The position numbers and the translations under genes are program-made. The notes under the pieces are model-generated. The model saw only the letters and a list, made by a program, of their open reading frames with translations, searched no databases and had not been told where the DNA came from. From Gemmatimonadaceae bacterium (GTDB taxonomy: Bacteria; Gemmatimonadota; Gemmatimonadetes; Gemmatimonadales; Gemmatimonadaceae): a DNA stretch of 64,000 nucleotides. Positions 1 to 8,844 of the stretch are shown here, piece by piece (within the stretch, counting starts at the first letter, position 1; every line of letters begins with the position of its first letter). Location of the stretch: NCBI GenBank assembly GCA_036003045.1, contig DASYSS010000085.1:124001-188000 (forward strand). The letters are read 5' to 3'.

Positions 1-967
1 GCGTCGACGCGATGAAGCTCGGATCGATCGCGTACCGCCGATCGTGCCCGGGACGATCGCGCACGTGGGCGATCAACTCGGCACAGCTTGCGCGACGCGC
101 CGCCGGGCATTCGGAGAAACGCTCTTGAAGTGCGCGGTCGGCGCCGATACGCTCGTCGACCAAGGCGCAAAGCTGTCGCACGATGTGAACATTCTCATGT
201 TCGGCGCGGCCGCCCACGTTGAACGTCCTGCCCGCGACATCGGCGCCGAGAATCCGGTCGATGGCCACGCAATGATCTTCGACGAAAAGCCAGTCGCGCA
301 CCTGCTTGCCGTCGCCGTACACTGGCAGCTGCATCGCGCGGAGCGCGTTGACGATCATCAACGGGATGAGCTTTTCGGGAAACTGATATGGCCCGTAGTT
401 GTTCGAGCAGTTGCTGATCGTCGCGGGGAGCGCGTAGGTATGCTGGTAGGCGCGCACGAGATGGTCCGATGCGGCTTTGCTCGCCGCGTACGGCGAGTTC
501 GGCGAGTACGGCGTGCGCTCGGTGAATGCGGCGTCCTGCGGCCCGAGCGAGCCGTAGACCTCGTCGGTCGACACGTGGTGAAAGCGTACGCCGGGGCGCC
601 ACGCCGAATTCGTGCGCCACGCCGCGCGCGCGGCGTCGAGCAGCACCTGCGTGCCGACGACGTTCGTTCGCACGAACGCCCCCGGCTCGACGATCGACCG
701 GTCGACGTGCGACTCCGCCGCGAAATGCACGATGGTGTCGATCTCGTGATCGGCCAATGCACGCGCGACGGCTTCCGGCTCGGCGATGTCGCCCCGGACG
801 AACGCAAAGCGTGGATCTGCGTCGAGGCCGGCGAGCGTGGCGAGGTTGCCGGCGTAGGTCAGGGCGTCGAAGACGACCACGCGATCACTCGCGTGCTCAC
901 GCAGCCAATAGCGGACGAAGTTCCCACCGATGAATCCGGCGCCGCCGGTCACGAGGAGCCTACGCAT
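1..967 (-). CDS. rfbB: dTDP-glucose 4,6-dehydratase, 3' end cut by window edge
   Basis: This enzyme converts dTDP-glucose to dTDP-4-keto-6-deoxyglucose, the second step of dTDP-L-rhamnose synthesis in the cytoplasm. Reading from the ATG at 967-965, the protein begins MRRLLVTGGAGFIGG, which is the NAD-binding glycine motif of extended SDR enzymes. Further on are STDEVYG and the catalytic YxxxK pair in YSPNSPYAASK, then DRPGHDRRYAID near the window edge, all characteristic of RmlB. About 322 residues are visible and the family has roughly 330-360, so only the C-terminal tail is missing. The start lies inside the last codons of rfbD (8-base overlap), so the genes are translationally coupled. It is the last of four contiguous rml genes. 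Confidence 0.95.
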   Translation of the reverse strand, partial: MRRLLVTGGAGFIGGNFVRYWLREHASDRVVVFDALTYAGNLATLAGLDADPRFAFVRGDIAEPEAVARALADHEIDTIVHFAAESHVDRSIVEPGAFVRTNVVGTQVLLDAARAAWRTNSAWRPGVRFHHVSTDEVYGSLGPQDAAFTERTPYSPNSPYAASKAASDHLVRAYQHTYALPATISNCSNNYGPYQFPEKLIPLMIVNALRAMQLPVYGDGKQVRDWLFVEDHCVAIDRILGADVAGRTFNVGGRAEHENVHIVRQLCALVDERIGADRALQERFSECPAARRASCAELIAHVRDRPGHDRRYAIDPSFIAST

Positions 968-1829
968 TCATGAGCTCACGTGTAGACGCGGCGACACCGA
1001 CGCGCCAATGGGGCGGCAAGAATCCGATGGTACGCCACGAGTCGTGTTTGTCGAGCACCGAATACGCGGGACGCTTGGCCACCGAGGGACGCTCGCTGCT
1101 GCGGATTGGTTCGACGCCAGCTCCGGTTGGAAGACGACCCTCCGACGCGAGCGTCTCCATGACGGCGACGGCGACGTCGTACCACGACGCGACGCCGGCG
1201 TCAGTGAAGTGAAGCAAGCCGGTCGCGGCGTTGCCGGCGAGACACCAGAGCGCCCGCGCGAGGTGTCGCGCGCGTGTCGGCGTGCCGATCTGGTCGTCCA
1301 CGACACGCATGGCCTTTCCTGCACCGAGAAAACGCACGGCGGTTTTCACGAAGTTCGTGCCGACAGCCGAGTGAACCCACGCAGTGCGAACGACCACCGC
1401 ATTCCCCGCCGTGGCCAACGCACGACGTTCGCCTTCCAACTTCGTCGAGCCGTAGACGCTGATGGCACCCGCGAGCGCGCCGACTGCGTATGGCTCGTGA
1501 GCGCGTCCATCGAACACGTAGTCGGTCGAGATGTGCAAAAAACGGGCGCCCATCTCCGCGCTCGCTTCGGCCATGACGCCGGGCGCGACGCCGTTCACCG
1601 CCATCGCGTCGTCGGCCGCCGATTCGGCGCCGTCGACGTTCGTATACCCGGCGCAGTTGATCACCGCGTCGGGACGCACCTCGCGTGTGACGCGCAGGAC
1701 CGCGTCGCGATCGCGAACGTCGACGTCGCCCACGTCGAGCGCGATGATTCGAGCGTCGCTGGGCGCCATCCCCAACAGCTCCAATCCGACTTGGCCCGCC
1801 GCCCCAAAGATCAGCACACGCCTGGTCAT
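960..1829 (-). CDS. rfbD: dTDP-4-dehydrorhamnose reductase
   Basis: RmlD catalyses the last step of dTDP-L-rhamnose synthesis, the NAD(P)H-dependent reduction of dTDP-4-keto-L-rhamnose. The 289-residue protein has the N-terminal nucleotide motif GAAGQVG, then NCAGYTNVD, STDYVFDG and the catalytic YGSTK (YxxxK), all in the expected order. A longer frame with ten more codons is open, but the ATG at 1829 is preferred because it overlaps the rfbC stop as ATGA and gives the usual RmlD N-terminus. Its own stop overlaps the start of rfbB. The position between rfbC and rfbB supports a single rhamnose operon. Confidence 0.95.
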   Translation of the reverse strand: MTRRVLIFGAAGQVGLELLGMAPSDARIIALDVGDVDVRDRDAVLRVTREVRPDAVINCAGYTNVDGAESAADDAMAVNGVAPGVMAEASAEMGARFLHISTDYVFDGRAHEPYAVGALAGAISVYGSTKLEGERRALATAGNAVVVRTAWVHSAVGTNFVKTAVRFLGAGKAMRVVDDQIGTPTRARHLARALWCLAGNAATGLLHFTDAGVASWYDVAVAVMETLASEGRLPTGAGVEPIRSSERPSVAKRPAYSVLDKHDSWRTIGFLPPHWRVGVAASTRELMNA

Positions 1830-2374
1830 TCGAACCAGGCCTGCGACGAAAACGCGCACGCCCCGGCGTCAGCGTCGGACAGCGTCGGCTCGACGCCGTG
1901 GGGCAACGGCCAACGAATTCCGATCTCAGGGTCGTTCCAACGAATCGCACGGTTCGACGGCGCGTGATAGACCGTCGTGCACTTGTACGTCACGTCGGCG
2001 ACGTCGCTCAATACCAGAAATCCGTGCCCGAATCCGGGAGGAATCCAGAGTTGCCGGCCGTCGCCCGCTTCGAGCGTCACACCGACCCACCGCCCGAAGT
2101 CCGGCGACGAGCGGCGGAGATCCACCGCGACGTCAAAGATTCTTCCGGTGACGGCGCGGACGAGCTTCCCCTGCGGCTGCTCGAGCTGGAAATGAAGCCC
2201 GCGCAGAACGTTTCTGTGCGAGCGGCTGTGGTTGTCTTGCGCGAACGACGTCGGCAGCCCGATCGACGCGAATCGGTCCGCATGAAACGTCTCGGTGAAG
2301 AACCCGCGCGTGTCGGCGTGCACCGGAGCACGAACGACGGCGACGTCGCGCAGCTCGGTGCGTTCCACAATCAC
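1826..2374 (-). CDS. rfbC: dTDP-4-dehydrorhamnose 3,5-epimerase
   Basis: RmlC epimerises C3 and C5 of dTDP-4-keto-6-deoxyglucose, the third step to dTDP-L-rhamnose. The 182-residue protein has the RmlC signature: [10 protein letters not shown] near residue 21, the catalytic histidine in LRGLHFQ at about residue 61, and the C-terminal stretch with [10 protein letters not shown] and [13 protein letters not shown] start at 2374 is chosen because it overlaps the rfbA stop as GTGA and yields the normal family length. The longer open frame upstream is only the out-of-frame shadow of rfbA. Overlap on both sides implies co-translation. Confidence 0.95.
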   Translation of the reverse strand: MIVERTELRDVAVVRAPVHADTRGFFTETFHADRFASIGLPTSFAQDNHSRSHRNVLRGLHFQLEQPQGKLVRAVTGRIFDVAVDLRRSSPDFGRWVGVTLEAGDGRQLWIPPGFGHGFLVLSDVADVTYKCTTVYHAPSNRAIRWNDPEIGIRWPLPHGVEPTLSDADAGACAFSSQAWFE

Positions 2375-3255
2375 GGACTCGGAACCTCGTCGGCGATCGC
2401 CCGGAGGTATCCGCCGTAGTCGCTCTTGCCCAGCGCGTCGGCGAGCTCCAGCAGCTTCGTGCGATCGATGTATCCCATGCGAAACGCCACCTCTTCCGGA
2501 GCGGCGATCTTGAGTCCTTGACGCTGTTCGACGGTCTGCACGAAATGCGTCGCCTGAACGAGAGAGTCGTGCGTTCCCGTGTCGAGCCATGCGCTGCCCC
2601 GACCCAGAATCTCGACGTGCAGGTCACTCGCTTCCAGGTAGGCGCGATTGACGTCCGTGATCTCGAGCTCTCCGCGCGGCGACGGCTTCAAGTTGGCGGC
2701 GATGTCGACGACTCGTCGATCGTAGAAGTACAGCCCGGTCACGGCGAAATTCGACCGCGGTGTCTTGGGCTTCTCCTCGATCGATATGGCCCGTCCCGCC
2801 GCGTCGAACTCGACGACGCCGTACGCCTGCGGATTCGACACGCGATACGCGAAGACGGTCGCGCCTCGTTCGCGCTTGGCCGCCGTCTGGACCGCGGTCG
2901 CGAGCTCGTGCCCGTAGAACAGATTGTCGCCGAGTATGAGCGCGGATGGGTGACCGCCGACGAAATCGCGGCCGATGATGAACGCTTCCGCAAGTCCGTT
3001 CGGCTTGTCCTGAACGGCGTACGAGATCTCGAGCCCCCACTCGCACCCCGATCCCAAGAGATCCTCGAACGCCTGCCGGTCTCGCGGCGTCGTGATGATC
3101 AACAGCGTGCGAACCCCCGCCAGCATCAGCGTCGACAGCGGATAGTAGATCATCGGCTTGTCGTACACGGGGAGCAGTTGCTTGCTCACCGAGCGCGTGA
3201 CGGGATACAGCCGCGTTCCGGACCCACCGGCGAGGATTATTCCGCGAGTGTCCAT
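2371..3255 (-). CDS. rfbA: Glucose-1-phosphate thymidylyltransferase
   Basis: RmlA joins glucose-1-phosphate and dTTP to make dTDP-glucose, the committed step of the rhamnose pathway. The 294-residue protein starts [18 protein letters not shown], which holds the nucleotidyltransferase loop GGSGTRL at residues 10-16. [23 protein letters not shown] and EEKPK follow as in RmlA. The ATG at 3255 fits the family N-terminus; an upstream in-frame extension of 27 codons is not family-like. Order rfbA-C-D-B with overlaps marks one unit, just downstream of an ABC polysaccharide exporter. This suggests rhamnose is a component of the exported polymer. Confidence 0.95.
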   Translation of the reverse strand: MDTRGIILAGGSGTRLYPVTRSVSKQLLPVYDKPMIYYPLSTLMLAGVRTLLIITTPRDRQAFEDLLGSGCEWGLEISYAVQDKPNGLAEAFIIGRDFVGGHPSALILGDNLFYGHELATAVQTAAKRERGATVFAYRVSNPQAYGVVEFDAAGRAISIEEKPKTPRSNFAVTGLYFYDRRVVDIAANLKPSPRGELEITDVNRAYLEASDLHVEILGRGSAWLDTGTHDSLVQATHFVQTVEQRQGLKIAAPEEVAFRMGYIDRTKLLELADALGKSDYGGYLRAIADEVPSP

Positions 3256-3289
3256 GGCGACGGGTGGGAGGACGTGAGATCGATCGAAG

Positions 3290-4522
3290 CTACGCCGTCT
3301 GTCGCTTGGTGTCGGGCGAAACGCTGGTCCGCGCACCCAGTTTGATAGCGCGCCATCGCGAGTTCATTTGAACATCACCGTAAAAGGGCGACCGCTCCAG
3401 CACTTCGATTTGCAGCCGCGGCCCCGTCATGATGTCCTGACGCTTCAACGAATCCCACACGAACGGCATGACGTGATACGTCCCCGGAGGAACGTTCATC
3501 TGCAGCACGATTTCGTACTCGAATTCTCCTTCGACCGGCAGCGGAATGTCGCGCTGCAGCCCGGAAATCGAGTGAACGTTCCGTCCCGTGCGTTGATCCA
3601 CGACGCAGAGGGCGGGCACCCAACCAGGCGGCGGGTTGTCGAGCGAAGCCGTGCCGGCCACCGTGATCGTGACCTCCTCGCCGGATCGCACGACCTGGCC
3701 GTCGGAAGCCAGGACACGCTGGAATTCGACGCTCGGTTCGCCGGTCCCTTGGCCGCGGCCCGACATGCCGTGCAGGTACGCGTTGATGCAGTTGAGCGGC
3801 GAACCCGTCGCACGAACCTCACCGCGCTCGAGGAGGATCGCTTTGGTGCACAGCTCCGAAATCCGATCGAGCTGATGGGAAACGAGAACGACCGGCGCGC
3901 CGGCGCTCGCCATCTGTTTGATGCGCGCGAACGCCTTTTGTTGAAAGCGTGCGTCGCCCACCGAGAGCACTTCATCGATGATGAGGATGTCGGGCTCGAG
4001 ATGGGCCGCGATGGCAAAACCGAGTCGCGCGTTCATGCCGCTCGAGTATCGCTTGACGGGCGTGTCGATGAACTCCGGAATTCCCGAAAAGTCGACGATC
4101 TCGTCGAACTTGCGCATGACCTCGGCCTTGCGCATCCCCATGATCGCGCCTTGCAGAAAGATGTTCTGCCGGCCCGTCAGGTCGGGGTGAAAGCCCGCGG
4201 ACACTTCGATCAACGCGCCGATCGTCCCGTTCACCTTCACGATGCCGGCGCTCGGTTCCATGATGCGGTTGAGAATCTTGAGCGTCGTCGATTTTCCAGC
4301 GCCGTTGCCGCCGATGATGCCCAGCACGTCGCCCGGCTTCACGTCGAACGACAGATCGCGCACCGCCCAGAAGTAGCGGTCATCGGCGGGCCGTTTCGGC
4401 TCGCGGCCCGTCATGCGGCGGAAGGTTGCGGGGATGAGATCGCGCAGAGAGTCGTGAAGCTGACCCTTCCGAAATCGCTTCCAGACTCCCTCGAAAACGA
4501 GCGACGGCTGTTTCGTCGTCAC
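3290..4522 (-). CDS. wzt: Polysaccharide ABC transporter ATPase with C-terminal glycan-recognition domain (Wzt-like)
   Basis: This ATPase should power export of an undecaprenyl-linked polysaccharide across the inner membrane. The 410-residue protein has Walker [10 protein letters not shown] (residues 71-79), the signature [12 protein letters not shown], Walker [10 protein letters not shown] and the switch histidine in LVSHQLD. After the nucleotide-binding domain, residues about 265-400 form a beta-rich extension typical of Wzt C-terminal domains that recognise the modified polymer end. The GTG start at 4522 overlaps the permease stop as GTGA. The much longer frame upstream of it is the shadow of the permease. 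It pairs with the adjacent Wzm-like permease, and rfbA follows 34 bases downstream. Confidence 0.93.
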   Translation of the reverse strand: MTTKQPSLVFEGVWKRFRKGQLHDSLRDLIPATFRRMTGREPKRPADDRYFWAVRDLSFDVKPGDVLGIIGGNGAGKSTTLKILNRIMEPSAGIVKVNGTIGALIEVSAGFHPDLTGRQNIFLQGAIMGMRKAEVMRKFDEIVDFSGIPEFIDTPVKRYSSGMNARLGFAIAAHLEPDILIIDEVLSVGDARFQQKAFARIKQMASAGAPVVLVSHQLDRISELCTKAILLERGEVRATGSPLNCINAYLHGMSGRGQGTGEPSVEFQRVLASDGQVVRSGEEVTITVAGTASLDNPPPGWVPALCVVDQRTGRNVHSISGLQRDIPLPVEGEFEYEIVLQMNVPPGTYHVMPFVWDSLKRQDIMTGPRLQIEVLERSPFYGDVQMNSRWRAIKLGARTSVSPDTKRQTA

Positions 4523-5427
4523 GCCATCTCCGCGAAGCGGCTCGAACCCGACCGGAACACGTAGATGCCGGTGATTATCAGGAACAGGCTCCACCCGGCC
4601 GCGTAGGCGAGCATCCACGGCGCCCAAACCACGACGTCGCCTTTGCGAGAAGCCACCACGATGGTCTCGGCAAGGCTGTGACCGTGCACCAGAGCAACAT
4701 CCATCGCCTGGATGAACGGCGACAACGGGAGCACCATCATGATCGATGCGCCTTTCGGACCGAGCATCTGCGGCTCGAAGAAAACCGGCGTGGCGAACAC
4801 GCCGAAGTTGAGCAGCACTTGCACGATGTACTTGACGTCGCGAAAGAACAGGTTCGCGCAGCTGAGGAACAACGCGCACCCCACCGTAAAGAGCATCAGC
4901 AGCAGCAGCACCGCGATCACCCACAGACCCGACCAGGAAAGACCGGTCTTGTCGATGAAGGGCATCACCGACGCGACCACGACGAGTCCGACAACCAGAT
5001 CCGGGCTCTGGGCGATCACCGTGGACAGCGGCAACACCTCGCGCGGGAAATAGACTTTGCTGATGAGATTCGAGTTGCCGATGACGCTCGACGTGGCCTG
5101 CGAGAGCGCGCCGGAAAAGAACGCCCAGGGGAGCGCCTTCGCCGCCAGCGACGCGATGCTCGACCCCTCGAGCGGCGAGTTCGCGAGCGTCGCCAGGACG
5201 ACCCGAAACATCATGCCGGCGCCGACGATGAGGATCGGCATGAGGAGCGCCCACGCGAACCCCATCACGGCCTGCGTATAGCGCAGCGTGAGATCTCGAA
5301 GGACGAACTGTACGACGAGGTCGCGGGATTCCCAGATCTCGCCGACGATTTGAACGATCGACGGTCGGGGGGCCCTCGGCGTAGGCGTCGCCGCTCTACC
5401 GGCGCCCAGGGGTGTCGTGGCCGTCAT
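4519..5427 (-). CDS. wzm: Polysaccharide ABC transporter permease (Wzm-like, ABC-2 type)
   Basis: This is an integral membrane permease of the ABC-2 / O-antigen export family, 302 residues. After a Pro/Ala-rich cytoplasmic N-terminus comes the family motif LVVQFVLRDLTLRYTQAVMG, followed by about six hydrophobic segments. KVYFPREVLPLS is the conserved cytoplasmic loop that contacts the ATPase, and NLFFRDVKYIVQ is also diagnostic. The ATG at 5427 begins the protein and its stop overlaps the ATPase start. The substrate is not readable from sequence, but neighbouring rhamnose and glycosyltransferase genes suggest a rhamnose-containing exopolysaccharide or O-antigen. Confidence 0.93.
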   Translation of the reverse strand: MTATTPLGAGRAATPTPRAPRPSIVQIVGEIWESRDLVVQFVLRDLTLRYTQAVMGFAWALLMPILIVGAGMMFRVVLATLANSPLEGSSIASLAAKALPWAFFSGALSQATSSVIGNSNLISKVYFPREVLPLSTVIAQSPDLVVGLVVVASVMPFIDKTGLSWSGLWVIAVLLLLMLFTVGCALFLSCANLFFRDVKYIVQVLLNFGVFATPVFFEPQMLGPKGASIMMVLPLSPFIQAMDVALVHGHSLAETIVVASRKGDVVVWAPWMLAYAAGWSLFLIITGIYVFRSGSSRFAEMA

Positions 5428-5619
5428 GCGCCTCTCGAATTCACCATGCCCACGTCAATCTAGCCGCGGACCGTGGGCGCAGCCCTGCTCTGTCTTGTTC
5501 GGCAGACTCACGAGCGATCCTCCGCCATGCCATTGGCTAGCTTGAAGTTGCGCGGCCGGCGCGCCCACTGGGGGACTCCACGAGGCCGCAGAGCCAAGAC
5601 GCGCTCGCCGTAACGCGAG
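5428..5619. other. Intergenic spacer between exporter and aminotransferase genes
   Basis: This 192-base spacer lies within an otherwise co-directional minus-strand locus. I see no convincing ORF, tRNA or strong terminator in it. It may hold an internal promoter for the exporter-rhamnose half of the cluster. Confidence 0.4.
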
Positions 5620-6828
5620 TCACGCGGGCCGCCCTCCGTAGGACACGATGCTTTCGACCAGCCGGCCCAAGTCTCGGCTGGACCCCAGCGAGTGCACCGG
5701 AAGAGTCACGAGCTGGTGCACCAATTGGGCCGCGCCAGGCATCCTTGATTCCCCAACCACCAGCCGCGCCAGCGCAGGCAGCTCGCCCAGCTCCTTTGGA
5801 TAGCTGGCAGCGACACCGAGCCGACGTACGGCGTCCTCTCCCCCGATGGCGCTCGCGAAGCCGCGAAGTCCCTGGGCCGCCAGAACCGGAAAGCGGAGGT
5901 ACCCCGCACTCGAACCGGCGGCAGACGATGCGATCTCGCGCAATGCGGGTTGATCGGCGATTTGGGCGCGAAGCTTACGCGCATTTTCGCGGCGCCGGTC
6001 CGCTTCGCCCGAGGACATGGCTCGCCCGGCGAGCAACGCCGCGGCGGACGCGCGCGCAATGGCCCTGATCTCCCTCGGCGGGTGGTAAACGGTCTCGCCT
6101 AGCTCAAGGCCTGGCGCACTTTGCGGGAGGCCATACAGTGACGGCCTTCCCAACCCCCATTGGGCTGCGAGAACAGTTGCGGCCTTGAGACTCGCCATGC
6201 TCGCGGCCGTGCGCAGCGTCCGCGACGAACGTCGTCCACGACGAAACAGAACCGCCCCGCCGGCACCACCCGTCCAGCCCTTACCGCGTCCGAAGCTCAA
6301 TGTGCCGATGTCGCCGAGTGAGCCCAGCGGCCTGCGGCGATGCGTCGCTCCGTGCCCCTGCGCCGCGTCCTCGATGAGAGTCGCCCCCTGCGTCGAGGCG
6401 ACGTCCTCGATCGCATCCCAGTCGACGGGAATTCCGTACAGCGGCGCGATGACGACAACGCGCGCGCCGGCAGCGAGCACCCGCGCCAGGGACTCCAGGT
6501 CAGGCGAGAGCGAAAGCGGGTCGAGGTCGTACAGCATCACGGGGCCGCCGGCACCAACCGCCGCCGACGCAACGTCGAAGCAGCTGAAAGCCGGCAGCGC
6601 GACGGCCGCTTGCCGACCGAGGTCGTCGCGCGCGCATTCGATCGCGACCTGAAGCGCTTGCGTTCCGCTACCGCAGAGGAGCACTTCGTCCGCCGAATAC
6701 TCGCGGCGCAGCAGGGCATCGAGCTGTTCAACAGAATCGCGACGACCGCCGAGCGTGGCTGCCGCGGCAGCCGCGAGGGCCGCAATCGGGACCGGCGAAT
6801 AGACGGAGAGCTGATGTCTCAGATGCAT
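5620..6828 (-). CDS. DegT/DnrJ/EryC1-type PLP aminotransferase-like protein
   Basis: The 402-residue protein resembles DegT/StrS sugar aminotransferases, which transfer an amino group to nucleotide-linked keto sugars. CGSGTQALQVAIE is the PLP phosphate-binding region. EDAAQGHGA is the family's ExxAxxxGA motif with the PLP-contacting aspartate. LSFGRGKGWTGGAGG carries the probable Schiff-base lysine. Between that lysine and the C-terminus it is less conserved and Ala-rich, so substrate and even activity are uncertain. It lies 28 bases downstream of a GT2 gene in the polysaccharide locus, consistent with amino-sugar synthesis for the polymer. Confidence 0.8.
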   Translation of the reverse strand: MHLRHQLSVYSPVPIAALAAAAAATLGGRRDSVEQLDALLRREYSADEVLLCGSGTQALQVAIECARDDLGRQAAVALPAFSCFDVASAAVGAGGPVMLYDLDPLSLSPDLESLARVLAAGARVVVIAPLYGIPVDWDAIEDVASTQGATLIEDAAQGHGATHRRRPLGSLGDIGTLSFGRGKGWTGGAGGAVLFRRGRRSSRTLRTAASMASLKAATVLAAQWGLGRPSLYGLPQSAPGLELGETVYHPPREIRAIARASAAALLAGRAMSSGEADRRRENARKLRAQIADQPALREIASSAAGSSAGYLRFPVLAAQGLRGFASAIGGEDAVRRLGVAASYPKELGELPALARLVVGESRMPGAAQLVHQLVTLPVHSLGSSRDLGRLVESIVSYGGRPA

Positions 6829-6856
6829 CGCCGTTCACCCTTCTTCGCCTGCCGAC

Positions 6857-7774
6857 TCACGCCTCGGAGGCTTTCCGGCTGTTTCGATGCTCCATCAACA
6901 CCCCTCGCACTCTCGACGCTTCCATCAAGCTGCCCAACCATCCCGGGTGGCGAATCGCGCGCTGCCAGGCATAGCGAAGGTGCGACATGACGACGGCACG
7001 GTAGACCCATCGCGGGGTCGCGCCGGCCGCGGTCCCGTTCTCGACGCGAACCTGCGTTCGTCCGAGACCGACCCAATACTCACGCACGAAGCGCAGGGTC
7101 AATCGATGCGCGACCACGTAGTGACGCACCTTTGCTGAGGGAACCCAGACGCCCTGGAATCCGTCGGCGGCGAGGGCTCTGCAGTACGTCGTTTCCTCGC
7201 CGCGAATCTGATCGTTTCCGTGCGGGCCAAGTTTGGTATCGTAATCGCGCGACGAAAATGCGGCCCGTCGGAAGGCCATGTTGGCGCCGAACGGCGGCTC
7301 GTCGGCTCCGAGTTGTCGCTCTTCCGGACCGAGATCGCGCAGCGCCATCGCGGGCGCAAGCGCATTCTCGTTTGCCTGAAACCAGGACGGCGGGTCGTGC
7401 TCGAACCAGGGTTTGATGAGTCCTCCGAAGTACCCTGCGTTCGGCCAGCGCTCGGCCGCGCGCACGTACGCGGCGAACCAGTCCTCATCTACGAGAACGT
7501 CGTCGTCGGTCCATAGCAACAGGTCGGCCGCCGCGTTTCTCAGGACACAGTTCTTCGCGTACGATGTGCCCTGCTGCTTTTCGACCAATCGACGAATCGG
7601 CAGGCGCCCCGCGTACCGCTCAACCACAGCGGGAGTGTCATCGGTGCAGTTGTTGTCGACGACCAACAACTCCCACGAGATCCCGCTCGGAATCCGCAGG
7701 TTGCACATCTGCGCCAGCGTCGCGTCGAGCAACTTGGCGCGATTCCACGTGCAGATGCCAACGGTGACGTCCAT
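6857..7774 (-). CDS. Family 2 glycosyltransferase
   Basis: This is an inverting GT-A fold glycosyltransferase of 305 residues starting MDVTVGICTWNR. The N-terminal nucleotide-sugar region includes VVDNNCTDDT and EKQQGTSYAKN. The metal-binding DxD-type motif is WTDDDVLVD. FGANMAFRR and GEETTYCRAL match the acceptor side of GT2 enzymes. The ATG at 7774 fits the usual GT2 N-terminus; the longer open frame continues antisense through the FemAB-like gene and is rejected. It lies 14 bases after the FemAB-like gene and before the aminotransferase. Donor and acceptor cannot be told. Confidence 0.92.
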   Translation of the reverse strand: MDVTVGICTWNRAKLLDATLAQMCNLRIPSGISWELLVVDNNCTDDTPAVVERYAGRLPIRRLVEKQQGTSYAKNCVLRNAAADLLLWTDDDVLVDEDWFAAYVRAAERWPNAGYFGGLIKPWFEHDPPSWFQANENALAPAMALRDLGPEERQLGADEPPFGANMAFRRAAFSSRDYDTKLGPHGNDQIRGEETTYCRALAADGFQGVWVPSAKVRHYVVAHRLTLRFVREYWVGLGRTQVRVENGTAAGATPRWVYRAVVMSHLRYAWQRAIRHPGWLGSLMEASRVRGVLMEHRNSRKASEA

Positions 7775-7788
7775 GCGTGACTCCAAAA

Positions 7789-8844
7789 TTATGGAAGGTG
7801 CCGCGAGAGAAGCGGCCCGACTCGGTTGGCCACGGGCATGGGCAATCGCCGCCACACCGCCGTCGCGACTCGAAACGCGGCCCGGTCGGGCGACGGCGTG
7901 CTCGCCGCGCCTCCGGGCGACCACGACGGCCACGCGAGCGGACGGTCTTGCCCGCCCCATTGCAACTTGAATCGATGCGTCGGGCTTTCCGGCGTCGATC
8001 GGCCGAAGTTGAACGTGCGCAAGCCGCGTCCGATCGCCTGCTCCATCAGATTCGCGTAGAGCAACATGTTGGGCGAGAGATGATTCAACTCGCGGAGCGA
8101 CGACGCCCACGTCACCTCCACTTCGTCTTTCCACGTCAGGCAGCACGCCGCCGCCGCGGCAAGACCACCCGCGTCATACACAGCGGTGAACGAAACGGAG
8201 TCGCCAAATACCGCCCGCAGCCTCGTAAAGAACGATCGAGGCAATACCGGGGTGCCGAGGTCGCGCATGTTGCGGGAGAAGACCGAGTAGAAGGCGTCGA
8301 GCTGGTCCACCCCGTTGCGAGCGATCATTCCCTCTTTCGTCGGTCGCCGAATTTGGCTGCGCAGCTTCGCCTTGAACGTCGCCGCCCAAAGCGCCTCGAC
8401 CGTATCCGGAAGCGCGAGATGGACCGCAACTTTTCGCTCGGATGGAGTCACCGGGCCGGGAACCGGATCGCGCGAGCGAAGCTCGAGCAGTTTGACCCGC
8501 GTCCGTTTCGCGTCCGCGACCGCGTACTCGACGAGCGCCGCCTTCGCGTCGTCGGTCCCCAGCGGGCCACCGTCGTTCATGAACGGGATCGAGACGAGGT
8601 AGTGTCCGAGAACGCTGCGCACCCGCACCAGCGGCAGCACGCCCCGCCAGTTGCCGCCTTCGTCAACCGCCGCGAGGAGCGAGGTCTCGTGGCCAAGGAC
8701 GTCGGAAAGAACGTCGCGCCAGCCGGAGCGGTGACACATCGTGCTTCCGGGCTGTGTCTCGACGAACGCGTCCCAAGCCGCGGCGTCGTCGGTCTCGACC
8801 ACCCGGAGCGAGCGTACCGCGTCGCGACTCGAGACTTCACTCAC
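7789..8844 (-). CDS. FemAB-like protein, XrtA/PEP-CTERM-associated type
   Basis: This 351-residue protein has the double-GNAT fold layout of FemAB-like aminoacyl or acyl transferases. Recognisable segments are SGWRDVLSDVLGHETSLLAA, LPLVRVRSVLGHYLVSIPFMN, KLRSQIRRPTKEG and the C-terminal FNFGRSTPESPTHRFKLQWG, which match the subfamily found at exosortase A (XrtA/EpsH) polysaccharide loci. The function of that subfamily is unproven; modification of the polysaccharide or its precursor is assumed. The GTG start overlaps the deacetylase stop (GTGA). The partnership with an XrtA-type deacetylase supports the assignment. No exosortase gene is visible in this window. Confidence 0.85.
   Translation of the reverse strand: MSEVSSRDAVRSLRVVETDDAAAWDAFVETQPGSTMCHRSGWRDVLSDVLGHETSLLAAVDEGGNWRGVLPLVRVRSVLGHYLVSIPFMNDGGPLGTDDAKAALVEYAVADAKRTRVKLLELRSRDPVPGPVTPSERKVAVHLALPDTVEALWAATFKAKLRSQIRRPTKEGMIARNGVDQLDAFYSVFSRNMRDLGTPVLPRSFFTRLRAVFGDSVSFTAVYDAGGLAAAAACCLTWKDEVEVTWASSLRELNHLSPNMLLYANLMEQAIGRGLRTFNFGRSTPESPTHRFKLQWGGQDRPLAWPSWSPGGAASTPSPDRAAFRVATAVWRRLPMPVANRVGPLLSRHLP

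Noticed and set aside
4523-5254. N-terminal extension giving a 654-residue ABC ATPase
   Set aside because: The extra part overlaps the permease in another frame and is not protein-like; the GTG at 4522 couples to the permease stop.
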